Source: Mesoaciditoga lauensis cd-1655R = DSM 25116 (GTDB lineage Bacteria; Thermotogota; Thermotogae; Mesoaciditogales; Mesoaciditogaceae). From it: a stretch of 64,000 nucleotides of DNA. Within the stretch, counting starts at the first letter, position 1. Each line of letters starts with the position of its first letter. Positions 26,035-34,418 of the stretch are shown one piece after another. The notes beneath the pieces were generated by a model. The model made no database searches. It saw only the letters and a list, made by a program, of their open reading frames with translations, and was not told the DNA's origin. The position numbers were made by a program, and so were the translations under genes. The stretch is from assembly GCF_000745455.1 (NCBI RefSeq), contig NZ_JQJI01000002.1, positions 62,001-126,000 on the forward strand, in the 5' to 3' direction.

Positions 26035-26870
26035 TTTAAAGCCTCCGCGAACTTTTGTGCGATCTCTTCCATGAGGTCGAAATAGTCGTAAATGTAAACG
26101 GGATTTATCTCGATGATTTTTGCACCCGTTTGAGTGGCAAGGTTTTCGCTCATTCTGGAAGGGGTCACCGGATCGCCAATTATATGGGTTATTCGGTATT
26201 TTTTCATGGCCAGTATGATGTTTTTATATTCTATGGGGGTTATCCCTTGACCTGCGTTGTTTTCCAAGCTGTATTCTTTTCCAAGTTCGTAAGCTCGCGC
26301 AAAATAATCCCACGCTGGATGTTGAGCCACAAAAGGTTTTCCTTTGTAAGGAGAAAGCATATTCGATATTTTCGAATTCAAATTTTCCAGTTTTTCGATC
26401 ATATTTCCCAAATTTTCAGCGTAGTAATTTTTATGAGATGGAGATGCTTTTACAAGAGCGTAGTATACGTTTATGCATATCATCTCGTAGAGTTTCACAT
26501 CCAACCAAACATGGGGATTGTAATTTTCATCTTCACCTATTAGAAACTGATGAAAATTCGAGGCCGTGTCCACTACGTTGATATTTGGATTTATGGCCAT
26601 CACTTTTTGAGCTATCCATTTGTCTTCTTTCAATCCGAGATCTCCAAAGATCTCCGCTTTTGATATCGTCAAAACTTGACGAGGGTTAAGGCTGTAAGTG
26701 TGGGGATTATCTCCGGCGTGAGTGAGAACTTCTATTTTCACGTATTTTCCACCGATCTGTTGAAATGCATACCCCAGAGGGGGTATACTTGTCACAATGA
26801 GGGTTTGAGAAAACATAATTGTGAAGATAAATGTTAAAATGAAAAATAAAAGCGTTATTGGTCTTTTCAC
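26031..26870 (-). CDS. Metal ABC transporter substrate-binding protein (ZnuA/cluster A-I)
   Basis: Secreted binding protein with a signal peptide in about the first 22 residues (KRPITLLFFILTFIFTIMFS). The three metal-ligand histidines are placed as expected: GDNPHTYSL, NPHVWLDV and AQHPAWDYFAR, and a GDPVTPSRM segment with an acidic ligand near residue 225. It lacks the His-rich loop of typical ZnuA, so zinc versus manganese is undecided. GTG 26870 is eight bases after GAGG; GTG 26879 is the longer alternative. Divergent from ccdA across 39-48 bases. Confidence 0.88.
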   Translation of the reverse strand: MKRPITLLFFILTFIFTIMFSQTLIVTSIPPLGYAFQQIGGKYVKIEVLTHAGDNPHTYSLNPRQVLTISKAEIFGDLGLKEDKWIAQKVMAINPNINVVDTASNFHQFLIGEDENYNPHVWLDVKLYEMICINVYYALVKASPSHKNYYAENLGNMIEKLENLNSKISNMLSPYKGKPFVAQHPAWDYFARAYELGKEYSLENNAGQGITPIEYKNIILAMKKYRITHIIGDPVTPSRMSENLATQTGAKIIEINPVYIYDYFDLMEEIAQKFAEALK

Positions 26871-26918
26871 TTTAATCACCTCATAAACATTATATCAGCA
26901 AAGTCAAGGAGGGATAGC

Positions 26919-27596
26919 GTGGATTTCTCGTTAACTACCGTTCAAGTAAATTGGTGGGCAGCACTAGTTGGGGGCTTTTTGAGTTTTTTATCGCCATGTA
27001 TCTTCCCTTTGCTGCCAGGATTCTTGGCATTCTTGATATCTTCTAAAAAAAGAAAAAGCGCGGTGTGGAGGGCATTTGCTTTCTCGTTAGGGCTTAGCGT
27101 GATATTCATCTTGCTTGGACTGGCTACAGGTACTTTTGGAATGTTCCTAAGTGGGTTCAGGAGATGGGTAGAACTCATTGGAGGCGCTATCGTCATAGTC
27201 TTTGGAGTGAGCTATACCGGCCTTTTTACACTCCCCTTTTTTGAAAAAGGCATTTTCATACCGTTTAACAGAGAAGTGGACAGCTTTTGGAGCGCCTTTC
27301 TCTTTGGGCTTGTCACATCTTTTGCCTGGACTCCTTGCATAGGCCCAACACTTGGGGCCATTTTGACCATCGCAGCCACGGGTGACACTTTGAATGGAGG
27401 GATATTGCTTGCATTTTTCTCCATTGGAATAATGGTCCCTCTTCTCTTAGCGGCTTTGCTTGTAGATTACGTGAACAAAGCCATGCCTACAATTTCAAAG
27501 TATCAGACACAGATAAACATAGCTGGTGGGATAATTTTGATAATTGTTGGAATATTGATGATGACGGGAAAACTTGGAATTTTAACCCCGGCATGA
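26919..27596 (+). CDS. ccdA: CcdA-type thiol-disulfide transmembrane transporter
   Basis: 225 residues, six membrane helices. The two conserved redox cysteines occur in the signatures SPCIFPLLPG (helix 1) and WTPCIGPTLGA (helix 4). Family members carry electrons from cytoplasmic thioredoxin to outside thiols for cytochrome c maturation or disulfide repair. No cytochrome c biogenesis gene is near, so general redox repair is more likely. GTG start with AAGGAGGG upstream. Divergent from the metal transporter. Confidence 0.88.
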   Translation: MDFSLTTVQVNWWAALVGGFLSFLSPCIFPLLPGFLAFLISSKKRKSAVWRAFAFSLGLSVIFILLGLATGTFGMFLSGFRRWVELIGGAIVIVFGVSYTGLFTLPFFEKGIFIPFNREVDSFWSAFLFGLVTSFAWTPCIGPTLGAILTIAATGDTLNGGILLAFFSIGIMVPLLLAALLVDYVNKAMPTISKYQTQINIAGGIILIIVGILMMTGKLGILTPA

Positions 27597-27620
27597 TGTA
27601 AAAAACAAAAGTTCTCTGCG

Positions 27621-27728
27621 GATTTGTGTGGATAACATATTTTGAATAATAGCATCCTTTGACATTTTACTACCGCTTTCCAAGGGGTGAAGATGATTTT
27701 TTTCGAAGTCCTGTCAAAACTTCAAAAA
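27621..27728. repeat. Deleted relic of the dispersed repeat
   Basis: Bases 27626-27690 are close to the reverse complement of 53600-53670, the 3' flank of another copy. They are followed by TTCGAAGTCCTGTCA (type A outer end) fused directly to AAACTTCAAAAA (type B outer end). The whole hairpin interior is missing, as expected from deletion between the two arms. The relic reaches the stop codon of the threonylcarbamoyl-AMP synthase gene at 27722. Confidence 0.8.
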
Positions 27729-28348
27729 TTAACTTTCCCCACGATTTTTTCTATTTCCTCTGTTCTTATTGCCCCTTCTCTGAGAATAAGGGGAGGAGTT
27801 TTAGTCATATCCAAAACCGTTGAGGCCTTCCCCTTTTTTACCCTTCCTCCATCTACGTATAAAGCAACTTCATCACCAAGCTGAGAAATGGCTTCTTCAA
27901 CCGTTAAAGGAGAAGGTTGGCTCGATATATTAGCGCTCGTTGCCACTAAAGCTCCAATTTCTTTTGAAAGACGTAAGAAAAAATCGTCGCTTGGCATTCT
28001 CAATCCAATTGTTCCATCCATGGCAACGGCACACTTTGGTGCTTGAGAAGAAGCTTTGAGGACAAATGAAAGAGAACCTGGCCAAAAAGTTTCAACAAGT
28101 TTTAAGACCAGTTCATCTATTCCCGTAGCGTACTTTATCAAGTCCTCTTTTGAGGATATGTGAAGCAACATCGGTTTGCTTTTATCACGCTTTTTCAATT
28201 GATATATTTTTTCTACGGCTTTTTCACATGAAGGAAGTGCACCTATACCGTAAACGGTTTCGGTTGGAAAAACGATGAGTTCACATTCGTTCAGGTATTT
28301 TTTTGCCATTTCCGTGGACTTTGGATCGTTTGCACGTATTATTCGCAT
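27722..28348 (-). CDS. tsaC: L-threonylcarbamoyladenylate synthase (Sua5/YciO/YrdC family)
   Basis: Makes threonylcarbamoyl-AMP from Thr, bicarbonate and ATP for the t6A modification of tRNAs. The YrdC fold motifs are FPTETVYGIGA, KRDKSKPMLLHI, FWPGSLSFVLKA, IGLRMPSD and LVATSANISSQPSP. About 208 residues, i.e. a YrdC domain without the C-terminal Sua5 domain. ATG 28348 follows GAGGTG by four bases; the longer frame to 28384 begins upstream of that site. Its last bases come from the repeat relic. Confidence 0.88.
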   Translation of the reverse strand: MRIIRANDPKSTEMAKKYLNECELIVFPTETVYGIGALPSCEKAVEKIYQLKKRDKSKPMLLHISSKEDLIKYATGIDELVLKLVETFWPGSLSFVLKASSQAPKCAVAMDGTIGLRMPSDDFFLRLSKEIGALVATSANISSQPSPLTVEEAISQLGDEVALYVDGGRVKKGKASTVLDMTKTPPLILREGAIRTEEIEKIVGKVNF

Positions 28349-28394
28349 GATACACCTCGTTTGTTTTTGCTTCTTTTGCTTCAATCAAACAAAC

Positions 28395-28418
28395 AAGCTG
28401 CCCTAATAGGCAGCTTGT
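28395..28418 (-). terminator. Intrinsic terminator after tRNA-Leu
   Basis: On the minus strand AAGCTGCC, a short loop and GGGCAGCTT are followed by GTTTGTTTG. It lies a few bases past the tRNA 3' end and before the tsaC start. Confidence 0.8.
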
Positions 28419-28420
28419 TT

Positions 28421-28509
28421 TGGTGCCGAGGGCGGGACTTGAACCCGCACGAGCTGTAATGCCCACATGGCCCTCAACCATGCGTGTCTGCCAATTCCAC
28501 CACCTCGGC
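28421..28509 (-). tRNA. tRNA-Leu (anticodon GAG)
   Basis: Class II tRNA with a long variable arm. Acceptor GCCGAGG/CCTCGGC, D-arm region GTGGAATTGGCAGAC, anticodon stem CATGG/CCATG around loop TTGAGGG (anticodon GAG, reading CUC/CUU), T-arm GCGGG TTCAAGT CCCGC, discriminator A, and CCA encoded (28421-28423). Confidence 0.95.
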
Positions 28510-28521
28510 AAGACACGCAAA

Positions 28522-28550
28522 ATTATACACTTTCTCGGCGAAATTGTCAA
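28522..28550 (-). promoter_or_regulatory. Consensus promoter for tRNA-Leu
   Basis: Read on the minus strand: TTGACA (complement of 28545-28550), 17-base spacer, TATAAT-like hexamer (complement of 28522-28527). This is a perfect housekeeping promoter ending 12 bases before the tRNA. Confidence 0.88.
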
Positions 28551-28625
28551 GCCTTATAGACAAGGCATATGGTAAAATACTTTTAAAAGATGTGAAAAAT
28601 CAAAAGTAAATTTGGGGGTGTAGGT

Positions 28626-29240
28626 ATGAACATGTTGGATGGATTTGGAAACATTTTTGGGGTGATGAAAAGAAAGCCTAGCGTAATAATTCCATCGCTA
28701 TTCGGAATAGGTACGTTGTTGGTGTTTAACTTGGTGATATTCGAATATGCCGCCAATGTCAGAATTTTAAGCTCAACATGGATACCTTTTGCTTTCAATG
28801 TGCTTAAATGGGCGGTTATCTTTTCCATTTCTGCTTGGACAGCTCTTCTAATAAGCCGAGAAGAAGTGGATTCTGAAAAAGCTTTTTCCAAGTCCTTTTC
28901 GAATTTGTTCGTTTTTTCAACGTTTATGTCTTTCTTTGTAGTGAGCGGATTCGAGATGTACGTGATTCCGGGAATATTCATCCTGTTTTTCATGTTGTAC
29001 ATTCCAACGTATGCAGTCCTTAACGAAGATACCGACGCTCTCAGGGGGTTCAAGGGAAATATGAATTTCATATTGGAAGATGCACATGTAATTCACACGT
29101 TGGTATCTCTGATAATAATCACTCTCCTTATTTTAATCCCCTATGCGGGAGAATATCTTGCGGCTTTTTTCTACATGCTTTGGATTCCAAACATATACAT
29201 TTCTGAAAAGCAAGAAGAAAAAGAAGAAAGTGAAGAGTAG
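28626..29240 (+). CDS. Multi-pass membrane protein, unknown function
   Basis: 204 residues, rich in hydrophobic stretches: about five to six segments (e.g. VIIPSLFGIGTLLVFNLVIF, WAVIFSISAWTALLIS, LFVFSTFMSFFVVSGF, VIPGIFILFFMLYIPTYAVL, IHTLVSLIIITLLILIPYAG) and a charged C-terminal tail of Lys/Glu. A GGGGGTGTAGGT ribosome site precedes the ATG. It is 11-17 bases upstream of relA, so probably co-transcribed. It resembles small DUF-type membrane proteins, but I do not recognise the family. Confidence 0.6.
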   Translation: MNMLDGFGNIFGVMKRKPSVIIPSLFGIGTLLVFNLVIFEYAANVRILSSTWIPFAFNVLKWAVIFSISAWTALLISREEVDSEKAFSKSFSNLFVFSTFMSFFVVSGFEMYVIPGIFILFFMLYIPTYAVLNEDTDALRGFKGNMNFILEDAHVIHTLVSLIIITLLILIPYAGEYLAAFFYMLWIPNIYISEKQEEKEESEE

Positions 29241-29257
29241 CTTTAAGAGGTGTGCTT

Positions 29258-31408
29258 TTGATAGACTATGAAAAAGTAATAAAGGAAATGATAGGCTCCA
29301 TAGAAAAAAGATATGGAGAGGAAAGCGCTAAGCTTGTAAAAAAAGCTTATGAGTTTGCAAAGAAAGCACATGAAGGCCAAAAGCGTGAAAGTGGGAGTCC
29401 TTACATATGCCATCCTGTCAGCGTGGCAAAGATCGTCTTTGATCTCGGAATGGATCCCGAGACCATATGTGGCGCTTTGTTGCACGATGTTGTGGAAGAC
29501 ACTGAAGTTACCATAGATGAAATAAAGAACGAATTCGGTAATGAAATAGGCTTGATAGTAGATGGTCTTACCAAAATACAATCCTTGGAAAAGGAAGATG
29601 TGAAGTTTTCAGAAATAGAAACCATCAGAAAGATGATTTTTGCGATGGCTCAAGACGTGAGAGTGGTTATAGTTAAGCTCGCAGATAGGCTTCATAACAT
29701 GCGAACCCTTAAAACTTACGGAGATGAGGAAAAAAGAAAACAGAAGGCAAGGCAAACTCTGGAAATATATGCCCCCATCGCAAATAGATTGGGAATTTAC
29801 ACTATGAAAAGCGAATTGGAAGATCTGTCCTTTAAATATGTTCATCCTGAAGAATTCAAGAGTATAAAAGAACTTGTGGACAAAAAGATCAACGAAAGAA
29901 CAGAGGAAATAGCTTATTACAAAAATGAACTTGAAAGGGTTTTAAAAGAAAACAAAGTTGATTTTATGGAAGTAGATGGACGTGCAAAACATTTTTACAG
30001 CATTTGGAAAAAGATGAAGAGCAAAAATAAAGAATTTAGCGAAGTGTATGACCTTTTTGCTTTGAGAATACTTGTAAAAGACGTACCGCGTTGTTATGCG
30101 GCATTAGGCGTGGTTCACAACTTGTGGAAACCAATTCCTGGGAGATTTAAAGATTACATAGCTTCCCCAAAATCTAACGGTTACAGAGCGCTCCACACAA
30201 GTGTTGTGACGGAAAAAGGAGAAGTGTTGGAAATACAGATAAGAGACGAGGAAATGCACCGTGAAGCCGAGTATGGCATGGCCGCTCACTGGAAGTACAA
30301 AGAGGGAAAGATAAAGAACAGCGAATGGATAGATAGGCTCTTCGAATGGCAAAAAAATTATGTTAAAGGCCTTTCAAATTGGAAAGAGCTCACAAAAGAG
30401 CTTCAACTCGACGATGTGTTTGTTTTCACGCCTGAAGGAGAAGTAAAAAGGCTTCCAAAAGGTTCCACCCCCATAGACTTCGCTTACATGATCCATACTG
30501 AAATAGGGAATCATTATGTGGGGGCTATTGTGAATGGGAGAATGGTTCCGATTGGTCATAAGTTGCACAACGGCGATCGCGTGCGAATATTAGTGGATAA
30601 AAACAGCTCTGGTCCCAGCTTGGATTGGTTGAAATACGCCAAGAGTTCAAGAACAAAAGCCAAGATAAAGAAATTCTTAAGGGACAAGTTTGCTCAAGAA
30701 TACGTATCAAGAGGTCAGGAAATTCTTCGAGAAGTGGTAAAAAAATATCACTTATCTCTCGAAGATTTCTTTAAACTGGATAAAGTAAAACACTACTTTG
30801 AAACGCACCATATAGAAAGTGAAAGAGAGTTTAAACTAAGGCTGGGAGAGGGGGCCATAACTTCTTTTCAGATAGAAAATTTGTTGGAAGAAAAAAAGGC
30901 AAAAGAAGTTCCGCTCCAACGCTTAAAAAGACCAGAGGGCAAAGAAATACTGATAGAAGATTTAGACGGAATAGAATTTCACTTGGCAAAGTGTTGTAAT
31001 CCCGTTCCCGGTGATCCAATAGTAGGAATCGTGACAAGAAGCCATGGAATAAGTATTCACACGGCAAACTGCAAGAACGTGAAAAACGTTGATAAGAGTA
31101 GAATAGTAAGAGTTTCATGGGGAATGGAATCTGGTGAGCTATTCAGTGTGGGAATAGGGCTTAAAGCCTATGACAGAGAGGGCCTGCTGGCAGATATAAT
31201 AAACCGCATAAGAGAAAAACATGTTCAACTTGCAGGAGTTACCTCCCGAGTGGACGATGTTGGGATAGCACGTATTTCTATAGGCATAAACGTTTCCGAC
31301 CTTAAGCAACTAAAAGATGTCATGTCTCACATAAAAAAGGAAAAAGGAGTCTTGGAAGTTCACAGAGAAAGAGGTGGAATCATTGAGGGCGGTAGTTCAA
31401 AGAGTTAA
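29258..31408 (+). CDS. rel: Bifunctional (p)ppGpp synthetase/hydrolase (RelA/SpoT family, Rel)
   Basis: Makes and degrades the alarmone (p)ppGpp. Domains in order: HD hydrolase (about 45-150; [32 protein letters not shown]), synthetase (about 230-340; [30 protein letters not shown]), TGS (about 385-445; [24 protein letters not shown]), a zinc-finger-like helical region with [12 protein letters not shown], and a C-terminal ACT domain. Both catalytic halves keep their key motifs, so it should be bifunctional. AGAGG at 29246-29250 supports TTG 29258 over GTG 29252. Confidence 0.93.
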   Translation: MIDYEKVIKEMIGSIEKRYGEESAKLVKKAYEFAKKAHEGQKRESGSPYICHPVSVAKIVFDLGMDPETICGALLHDVVEDTEVTIDEIKNEFGNEIGLIVDGLTKIQSLEKEDVKFSEIETIRKMIFAMAQDVRVVIVKLADRLHNMRTLKTYGDEEKRKQKARQTLEIYAPIANRLGIYTMKSELEDLSFKYVHPEEFKSIKELVDKKINERTEEIAYYKNELERVLKENKVDFMEVDGRAKHFYSIWKKMKSKNKEFSEVYDLFALRILVKDVPRCYAALGVVHNLWKPIPGRFKDYIASPKSNGYRALHTSVVTEKGEVLEIQIRDEEMHREAEYGMAAHWKYKEGKIKNSEWIDRLFEWQKNYVKGLSNWKELTKELQLDDVFVFTPEGEVKRLPKGSTPIDFAYMIHTEIGNHYVGAIVNGRMVPIGHKLHNGDRVRILVDKNSSGPSLDWLKYAKSSRTKAKIKKFLRDKFAQEYVSRGQEILREVVKKYHLSLEDFFKLDKVKHYFETHHIESEREFKLRLGEGAITSFQIENLLEEKKAKEVPLQRLKRPEGKEILIEDLDGIEFHLAKCCNPVPGDPIVGIVTRSHGISIHTANCKNVKNVDKSRIVRVSWGMESGELFSVGIGLKAYDREGLLADIINRIREKHVQLAGVTSRVDDVGIARISIGINVSDLKQLKDVMSHIKKEKGVLEVHRERGGIIEGGSSKS

Positions 31409-31835
31409 TTGGGCAAAGGTAGAAGTTGAAGAAAAAATTGTGGGAGAGATAAAAAAAGGATTGTTGGTTTTTTTAGGTGTTGGACAAGAAGATACCCAAA
31501 AAGATTTGGAATGGATGGTGAATAAGATTCCAAATCTAAGGGTTTTTGAAGATGAAGATGAAAAGATGAACAAGTCGTTGATGGATATAAAGGGGGAAAT
31601 GTTGGTGGTTTCTCAATTTACCCTTTATGGCGATTGTAGAAGAGGAAGAAGGCCTTCTTTCTCATCAGCGGCTCCCGCAGATAAAGCGAAAAAGATGTAT
31701 GAAGATTTTTGCGACATGGTGGAGAAAGCCCATGGGATAAAGGTTGAAAAAGGTGTATTTCAAGCCGACATGAAAGTTTCACTTTTGAACGATGGACCTG
31801 TTACCCTTTTGTTAGAATCCAAAGGGACTTTTTAA
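31383..31835 (+). CDS. dtd: D-aminoacyl-tRNA deacylase
   Basis: Removes D-amino acids from mischarged tRNAs. The family begins MRAVVQRV; here TTG-AGG-GCG at 31383 gives exactly that, with GAGGTGG at 31371-31377 as ribosome site, so I prefer it to GTG 31374. The catalytic SQFTLYGD motif and the NDGPVTLLL motif (Gly-cisPro type) are present. About 150 residues. The start lies inside the last codons of rel, the common rel-dtd arrangement. Confidence 0.94.
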   Translation: MRAVVQRVNWAKVEVEEKIVGEIKKGLLVFLGVGQEDTQKDLEWMVNKIPNLRVFEDEDEKMNKSLMDIKGEMLVVSQFTLYGDCRRGRRPSFSSAAPADKAKKMYEDFCDMVEKAHGIKVEKGVFQADMKVSLLNDGPVTLLLESKGTF

Positions 31836-31846
31836 GGAAAGGGCAC

Positions 31847-31876
31847 TTGATCAGGACTTTATGTTTATGGTAAAAT
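31847..31876 (+). promoter_or_regulatory. Probable promoter for tRNA-Gly
   Basis: TTGATC at 31847-31852, 18-base spacer and TAAAAT at 31871-31876, ending 15 bases before the tRNA. Confidence 0.6.
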
Positions 31877-31891
31877 CTTTGACGTAAGAAT

Positions 31892-31967
31892 GCGGGCATA
31901 GCTCAGATGGTAGAGCATCGGCCTTCCAAGCCGAGTGTCGCGGGTTCGAATCCCGTTGCTCGCTCCA
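31892..31967 (+). tRNA. tRNA-Gly (anticodon TCC)
   Basis: Acceptor GCGGGCA pairs with TGCTCGC; D-arm GCTCAGATGGTAGAGC; anticodon loop CTTCCAA (TCC, reading GGA/GGG); T-arm CGGG TTCGAAT CCCG; discriminator T, and CCA encoded at 31965-31967. Confidence 0.95.
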
Positions 31968-31996
31968 AAAACGGGCATCTAAGATGCCCGTTTTTC
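31967..31996 (+). terminator. Intrinsic terminator after tRNA-Gly
   Basis: AAAACGGGCATCT and AGATGCCCGTTTTT form a long stem with T-run directly behind the tRNA. Confidence 0.88.
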
Positions 31997-32017
31997 AAAT
32001 GAAAGCGGGGAAGGATA

Positions 32018-32239
32018 TTGCTTGCTGTAAAACTAATTTTCGTAATTTTGGGAACGATAGCTTACATATATATGGGAATAAGAATTTTAAAAATGCGAGT
32101 TAAATTCACGGCATTCGTGTATTTTCTCTTACTTTCCGTTTTCATTCTTTCCGTGGTTTTTGATAACAACATCTTCATCTTCACATGGTCATCTTTCAGC
32201 CTTTTAGTTTCTGCCCTTATTTTCATAATGGCCCGCTGA
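32018..32239 (+). CDS. Small membrane protein, unknown function
   Basis: 73 residues that are nearly all hydrophobic: about two to three helices (VKLIFVILGTIAYIYMGI, AFVYFLLLSVFILSVVF, FTWSSFSLLVSALIFIMA). TTG start, with GGGGAAGGA seven bases upstream. It follows the tRNA terminator and precedes repeats. No family recognised; it could be spurious, but the ribosome site and clean membrane pattern support it. Confidence 0.45.
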   Translation: MLAVKLIFVILGTIAYIYMGIRILKMRVKFTAFVYFLLLSVFILSVVFDNNIFIFTWSSFSLLVSALIFIMAR

Positions 32240-32257
32240 ATCTCCGAATTGTGAAAT

Positions 32258-32305
32258 TTATAAAACAAGGTTAGAAAATGCACAGATGTGTTGAAAACGT
32301 TGAAT
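32258..32305. repeat. Degenerate fragment of a type C repeat
   Basis: ATAAAACAAGGTTAGAAAATGCACAG and ATGTGTTGAAAACGTTGAA follow the C-type order (ATAAAAACGAGGTTGGGAAACACACGG, ATGTGTTGAGAAAGCGAA) with many substitutions. Confidence 0.55.
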
Positions 32306-32332
32306 ATACTTTGTTTTTCTTTCACTTTTCCT

Positions 32333-32503
32333 CTTGAAGTTTCTGTCAAAACATATGAAGACACCATACAAGATGCGAAATAACAGAGTTGGAGGCACAC
32401 GATGTGCCGAGAAAGCGAATCTAACAGGATGTTTGTATGCAGCGGGCTCTGTTATGAGCATCTTGTATGGGTATACGTCTGAATCAGTTTTGACAAAACT
32501 TCA
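32333..32503. repeat. Dispersed cloverleaf repeat, complete type B
   Basis: The outer arm TTGAAGTTTCTGTCAAAAC pairs with GTTTTGACAAAACTTCAA (32486-32503). CATACAAGATGC (32364-32375) pairs with GCATCTTGTATG (32457-32468), and ATAACAGAG (32379-32387) with CTCTGTTAT (32446-32454). The inner hairpins are GGCACACGATGTGCC (32393-32407) and AACAGGATGTT (32422-32432). Confidence 0.9.
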
Positions 32504-32645
32504 AAAAATTCTTTCTTGCATAATATGAACTTTGTTAGAAACACTCACAACTTTCTCCTACTCATTTCTTCCCTTACATGTTTAGCAGAACTTTGAAAAG
32601 ACTAGAAAAGGTATATAATTACCCTGGATAATTTGAAATTCAATC

Positions 32646-33878
32646 GTGGAGGAGATAGAAACGATTCTGATAAATGAAGAAATATTGAAAAGTTTCATAT
32701 CATGCCATAGGAAAGCTTTTTTGATAGAAGAAGAAATTCAACGAAACGGCATTTCTTTGCCTGATTTAGATGATGGAAGAACGTTTGCAGCTAACTACGT
32801 AGGAATGCAGTTGGTTGTCAAGGTAGACGAATTTGTAACAATCGATGGTGAAAAGACGGCTGTTCTTGACATCCGATCAAAGACGATCCGAGAACGCCAC
32901 AAGATTTTAGCATCGTTTTTGGCGTTTATCATGAGCTTAAATGAATTTGATATGGCTATAGCCATCAAAACTACGGAAGAATTAAGAAGAATTTACCCCC
33001 GCAAGGAAAAAGCTGAGCGTTTACTTTCAAGTATGAAGGAAGTTTTTTCAGGTCCATCGCCACATCCCACTTTTTCCTTTGCATGTAGAAATTGTCCTTT
33101 TCACAACGACTGCGTCAAATTTGCTTCAGAAAAGGGCGATATATCGATGATAAATGGGGTTGGGCAAGGAAGAAAAAAGGCCTTAGAAAAAGCGGGATAC
33201 TCCAATGTGAAAGAGATTTCGCGGGCAAATCCTGAAACGCTTTCAAAATACATGGGAATAAGTGTCGCACAAGCTGAAAAGATAGTACTTCAAGCAAGAT
33301 CGGTGAGCACTTCGAAATGGTTTTTGATAGATAAGAACAAGAAAGTTCCAGACCGCACAACCGAATATTTTTTCGATGTTGAGAAAGCCGCTGATGAAAC
33401 ATATCTTTTAGGGGTGTTGTTGAAAACCAAAAAGAAAACAGTTTACAAGTATTTCATTCTTCTGGAAGAAGAATGGGAAGAAGAATGGGAAAACTTTTTG
33501 AATTTTGTTAAGCTTCATCCGCGTTCCCCCATATATCACTACGATGTTTTTGACAGAAATGTGATAGAAAAATTTGGCTTCCTTTCTCACAAGAGTGTGA
33601 AGAATGTTCTGAACCGCCTTGAGGATCTTTACGCGATCATAACTCATTCCTTCATACTGCCGGTAAGATTTTATTCCTTAAAAGATGTGGCTAGAACGGT
33701 TGGATTTGAGTGGAGATTAGAAGATCTAAATGGATACGAAGCTATGAAACTCCTTACCGAATGGAAGGAAAAAAGAGATGAAGAGATCCTCGAAAAGATC
33801 GCGATGTACAACGAAGATGACTGTAGGGCCTTACTTGCGGTAAAAGAAAAAATAGGCAAAATACTTAATTCCTATTAA
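32646..33878 (+). CDS. TM0106-family RecB-like putative nuclease
   Basis: About 410 residues. The N-terminal third is a divergent RecB/Cas4-like nuclease with Cys20 (SCHRKAFL) and a later CRNCPFHNDC cluster that together resemble a 4Fe-4S site. A helix-hairpin-helix region follows (MINGVGQGRKKALEKAGYSNVKEIS), then a C-terminal RNase H-like domain (EYFFDVEKAADETYLLG; IYHYDVFDRNVIEKF; YNEDDCRALLAVKEK). It probably acts on DNA ends or in repair; the function is unproven. The GTG at 32646 overlaps GGAGGAGAT, which would better serve a start about five to ten bases later, where only ATT 32664 or CTG 32667 is available. The start is therefore uncertain. Confidence 0.75.
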   Translation: MEEIETILINEEILKSFISCHRKAFLIEEEIQRNGISLPDLDDGRTFAANYVGMQLVVKVDEFVTIDGEKTAVLDIRSKTIRERHKILASFLAFIMSLNEFDMAIAIKTTEELRRIYPRKEKAERLLSSMKEVFSGPSPHPTFSFACRNCPFHNDCVKFASEKGDISMINGVGQGRKKALEKAGYSNVKEISRANPETLSKYMGISVAQAEKIVLQARSVSTSKWFLIDKNKKVPDRTTEYFFDVEKAADETYLLGVLLKTKKKTVYKYFILLEEEWEEEWENFLNFVKLHPRSPIYHYDVFDRNVIEKFGFLSHKSVKNVLNRLEDLYAIITHSFILPVRFYSLKDVARTVGFEWRLEDLNGYEAMKLLTEWKEKRDEEILEKIAMYNEDDCRALLAVKEKIGKILNSY

Positions 33879-34030
33879 TGTAATTGATCCTTCTCAACGC
33901 ACTCATCCTCATTATTCATGACATATGTCAACGTTGTAAGTGTTACTAAGACTCCAAATAAAAGCGTGAAGCCGTGCTAATTGAATTTCAAATTAATTGC
34001 TCTATTCTTTGCCTTTCTTTTTTCCTTTTG

Positions 34031-34120
34031 ATGAAGTTTCTGTCAAAACATATGAAGACACCATACAAGATGTGAAATAACAGAGCTGGAGGCACAAAAT
34101 GTCCGAGAAAGCGAATCTAA
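34031..34120. repeat. Dispersed repeat, left half of type B
   Basis: GAAGTTTCTGTCAAAAC, CATACAAGATGT, ATAACAGAG, then a damaged inner hairpin (GGCACAAAATGTCC) and GAGAAAGCGAATCTAA. The right arm is missing. Same arrangement as 24132-24226. Confidence 0.85.
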
Positions 34121-34145
34121 TAGTTTTTTCTTCTCTCTCTTTTCC

Positions 34146-34324
34146 ATTTCGAAACACTTGCCAGCACTTATGAACTCTCCATCTGGAGACTCATAAAAAC
34201 GAGGTTGGGAAGCACACGGATGTGTTGAGAAAGCGAAGCACTCACGGACGAGTGTCTGAGCGTGCCTCGTTTTTTGAGTCGTAAGATGGATAAAAGAGTG
34301 AATTTGTGATGGCTAGTGTTTCGA
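34146..34324. repeat. Dispersed cloverleaf repeat, complete type C
   Basis: Near-identical to the copy at 24250: outer ATTTCGAAAC with GTTTCGAT, CCATCT with AGATGG, GACTCATAAAAACGAG with CTCGTTTTTTGAGTC, and inner hairpins GCACACGGATGTGTT and CACTCACGGACGAGTG. The outer CCAGCAC arm has decayed on the right side (TGTGATGGC). Confidence 0.87.
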
Positions 34325-34375
34325 TAAATATTTTTGTGTACAAGCCCCCCACCATTATCAACCACTAACTTGTTT

Positions 34376-34405
34376 TTAAAAAAACGGGCTTAAGCCCGCT
34401 TTTTG
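34376..34405 (-). terminator. Intrinsic terminator of the ruvC-polC unit
   Basis: On the minus strand AAAGCGGGC, loop TTAA, GCCCGTTTTTTT, 14 bases past the polC stop. Confidence 0.87.
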
Positions 34406-34418
34406 CATTTTTACATTT

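Larger units (their letters stand above)
32240..32645. other. Intergenic region occupied by repeats
   Basis: About 400 bases: a degenerate fragment of a C-type copy (32258-32305), then a complete B copy, then about 120 AT-rich bases up to the next gene. No gene is supported here. Confidence 0.75.
33879..34418. other. Intergenic region with a compound repeat
   Basis: About 540 bases between convergent genes. The first 140 bases show nothing. Then come a B left half and a complete C copy, and the polC terminator. Short frames inside the repeats are not genes. Confidence 0.75.

Noticed and set aside
32062-32528. Overlapping open frames on both strands in the B repeat
   Set aside because: They are repeat-derived, with the same peptides as frames at 54263-54587. 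The 32062-32400 frame also runs antisense to the small membrane protein.
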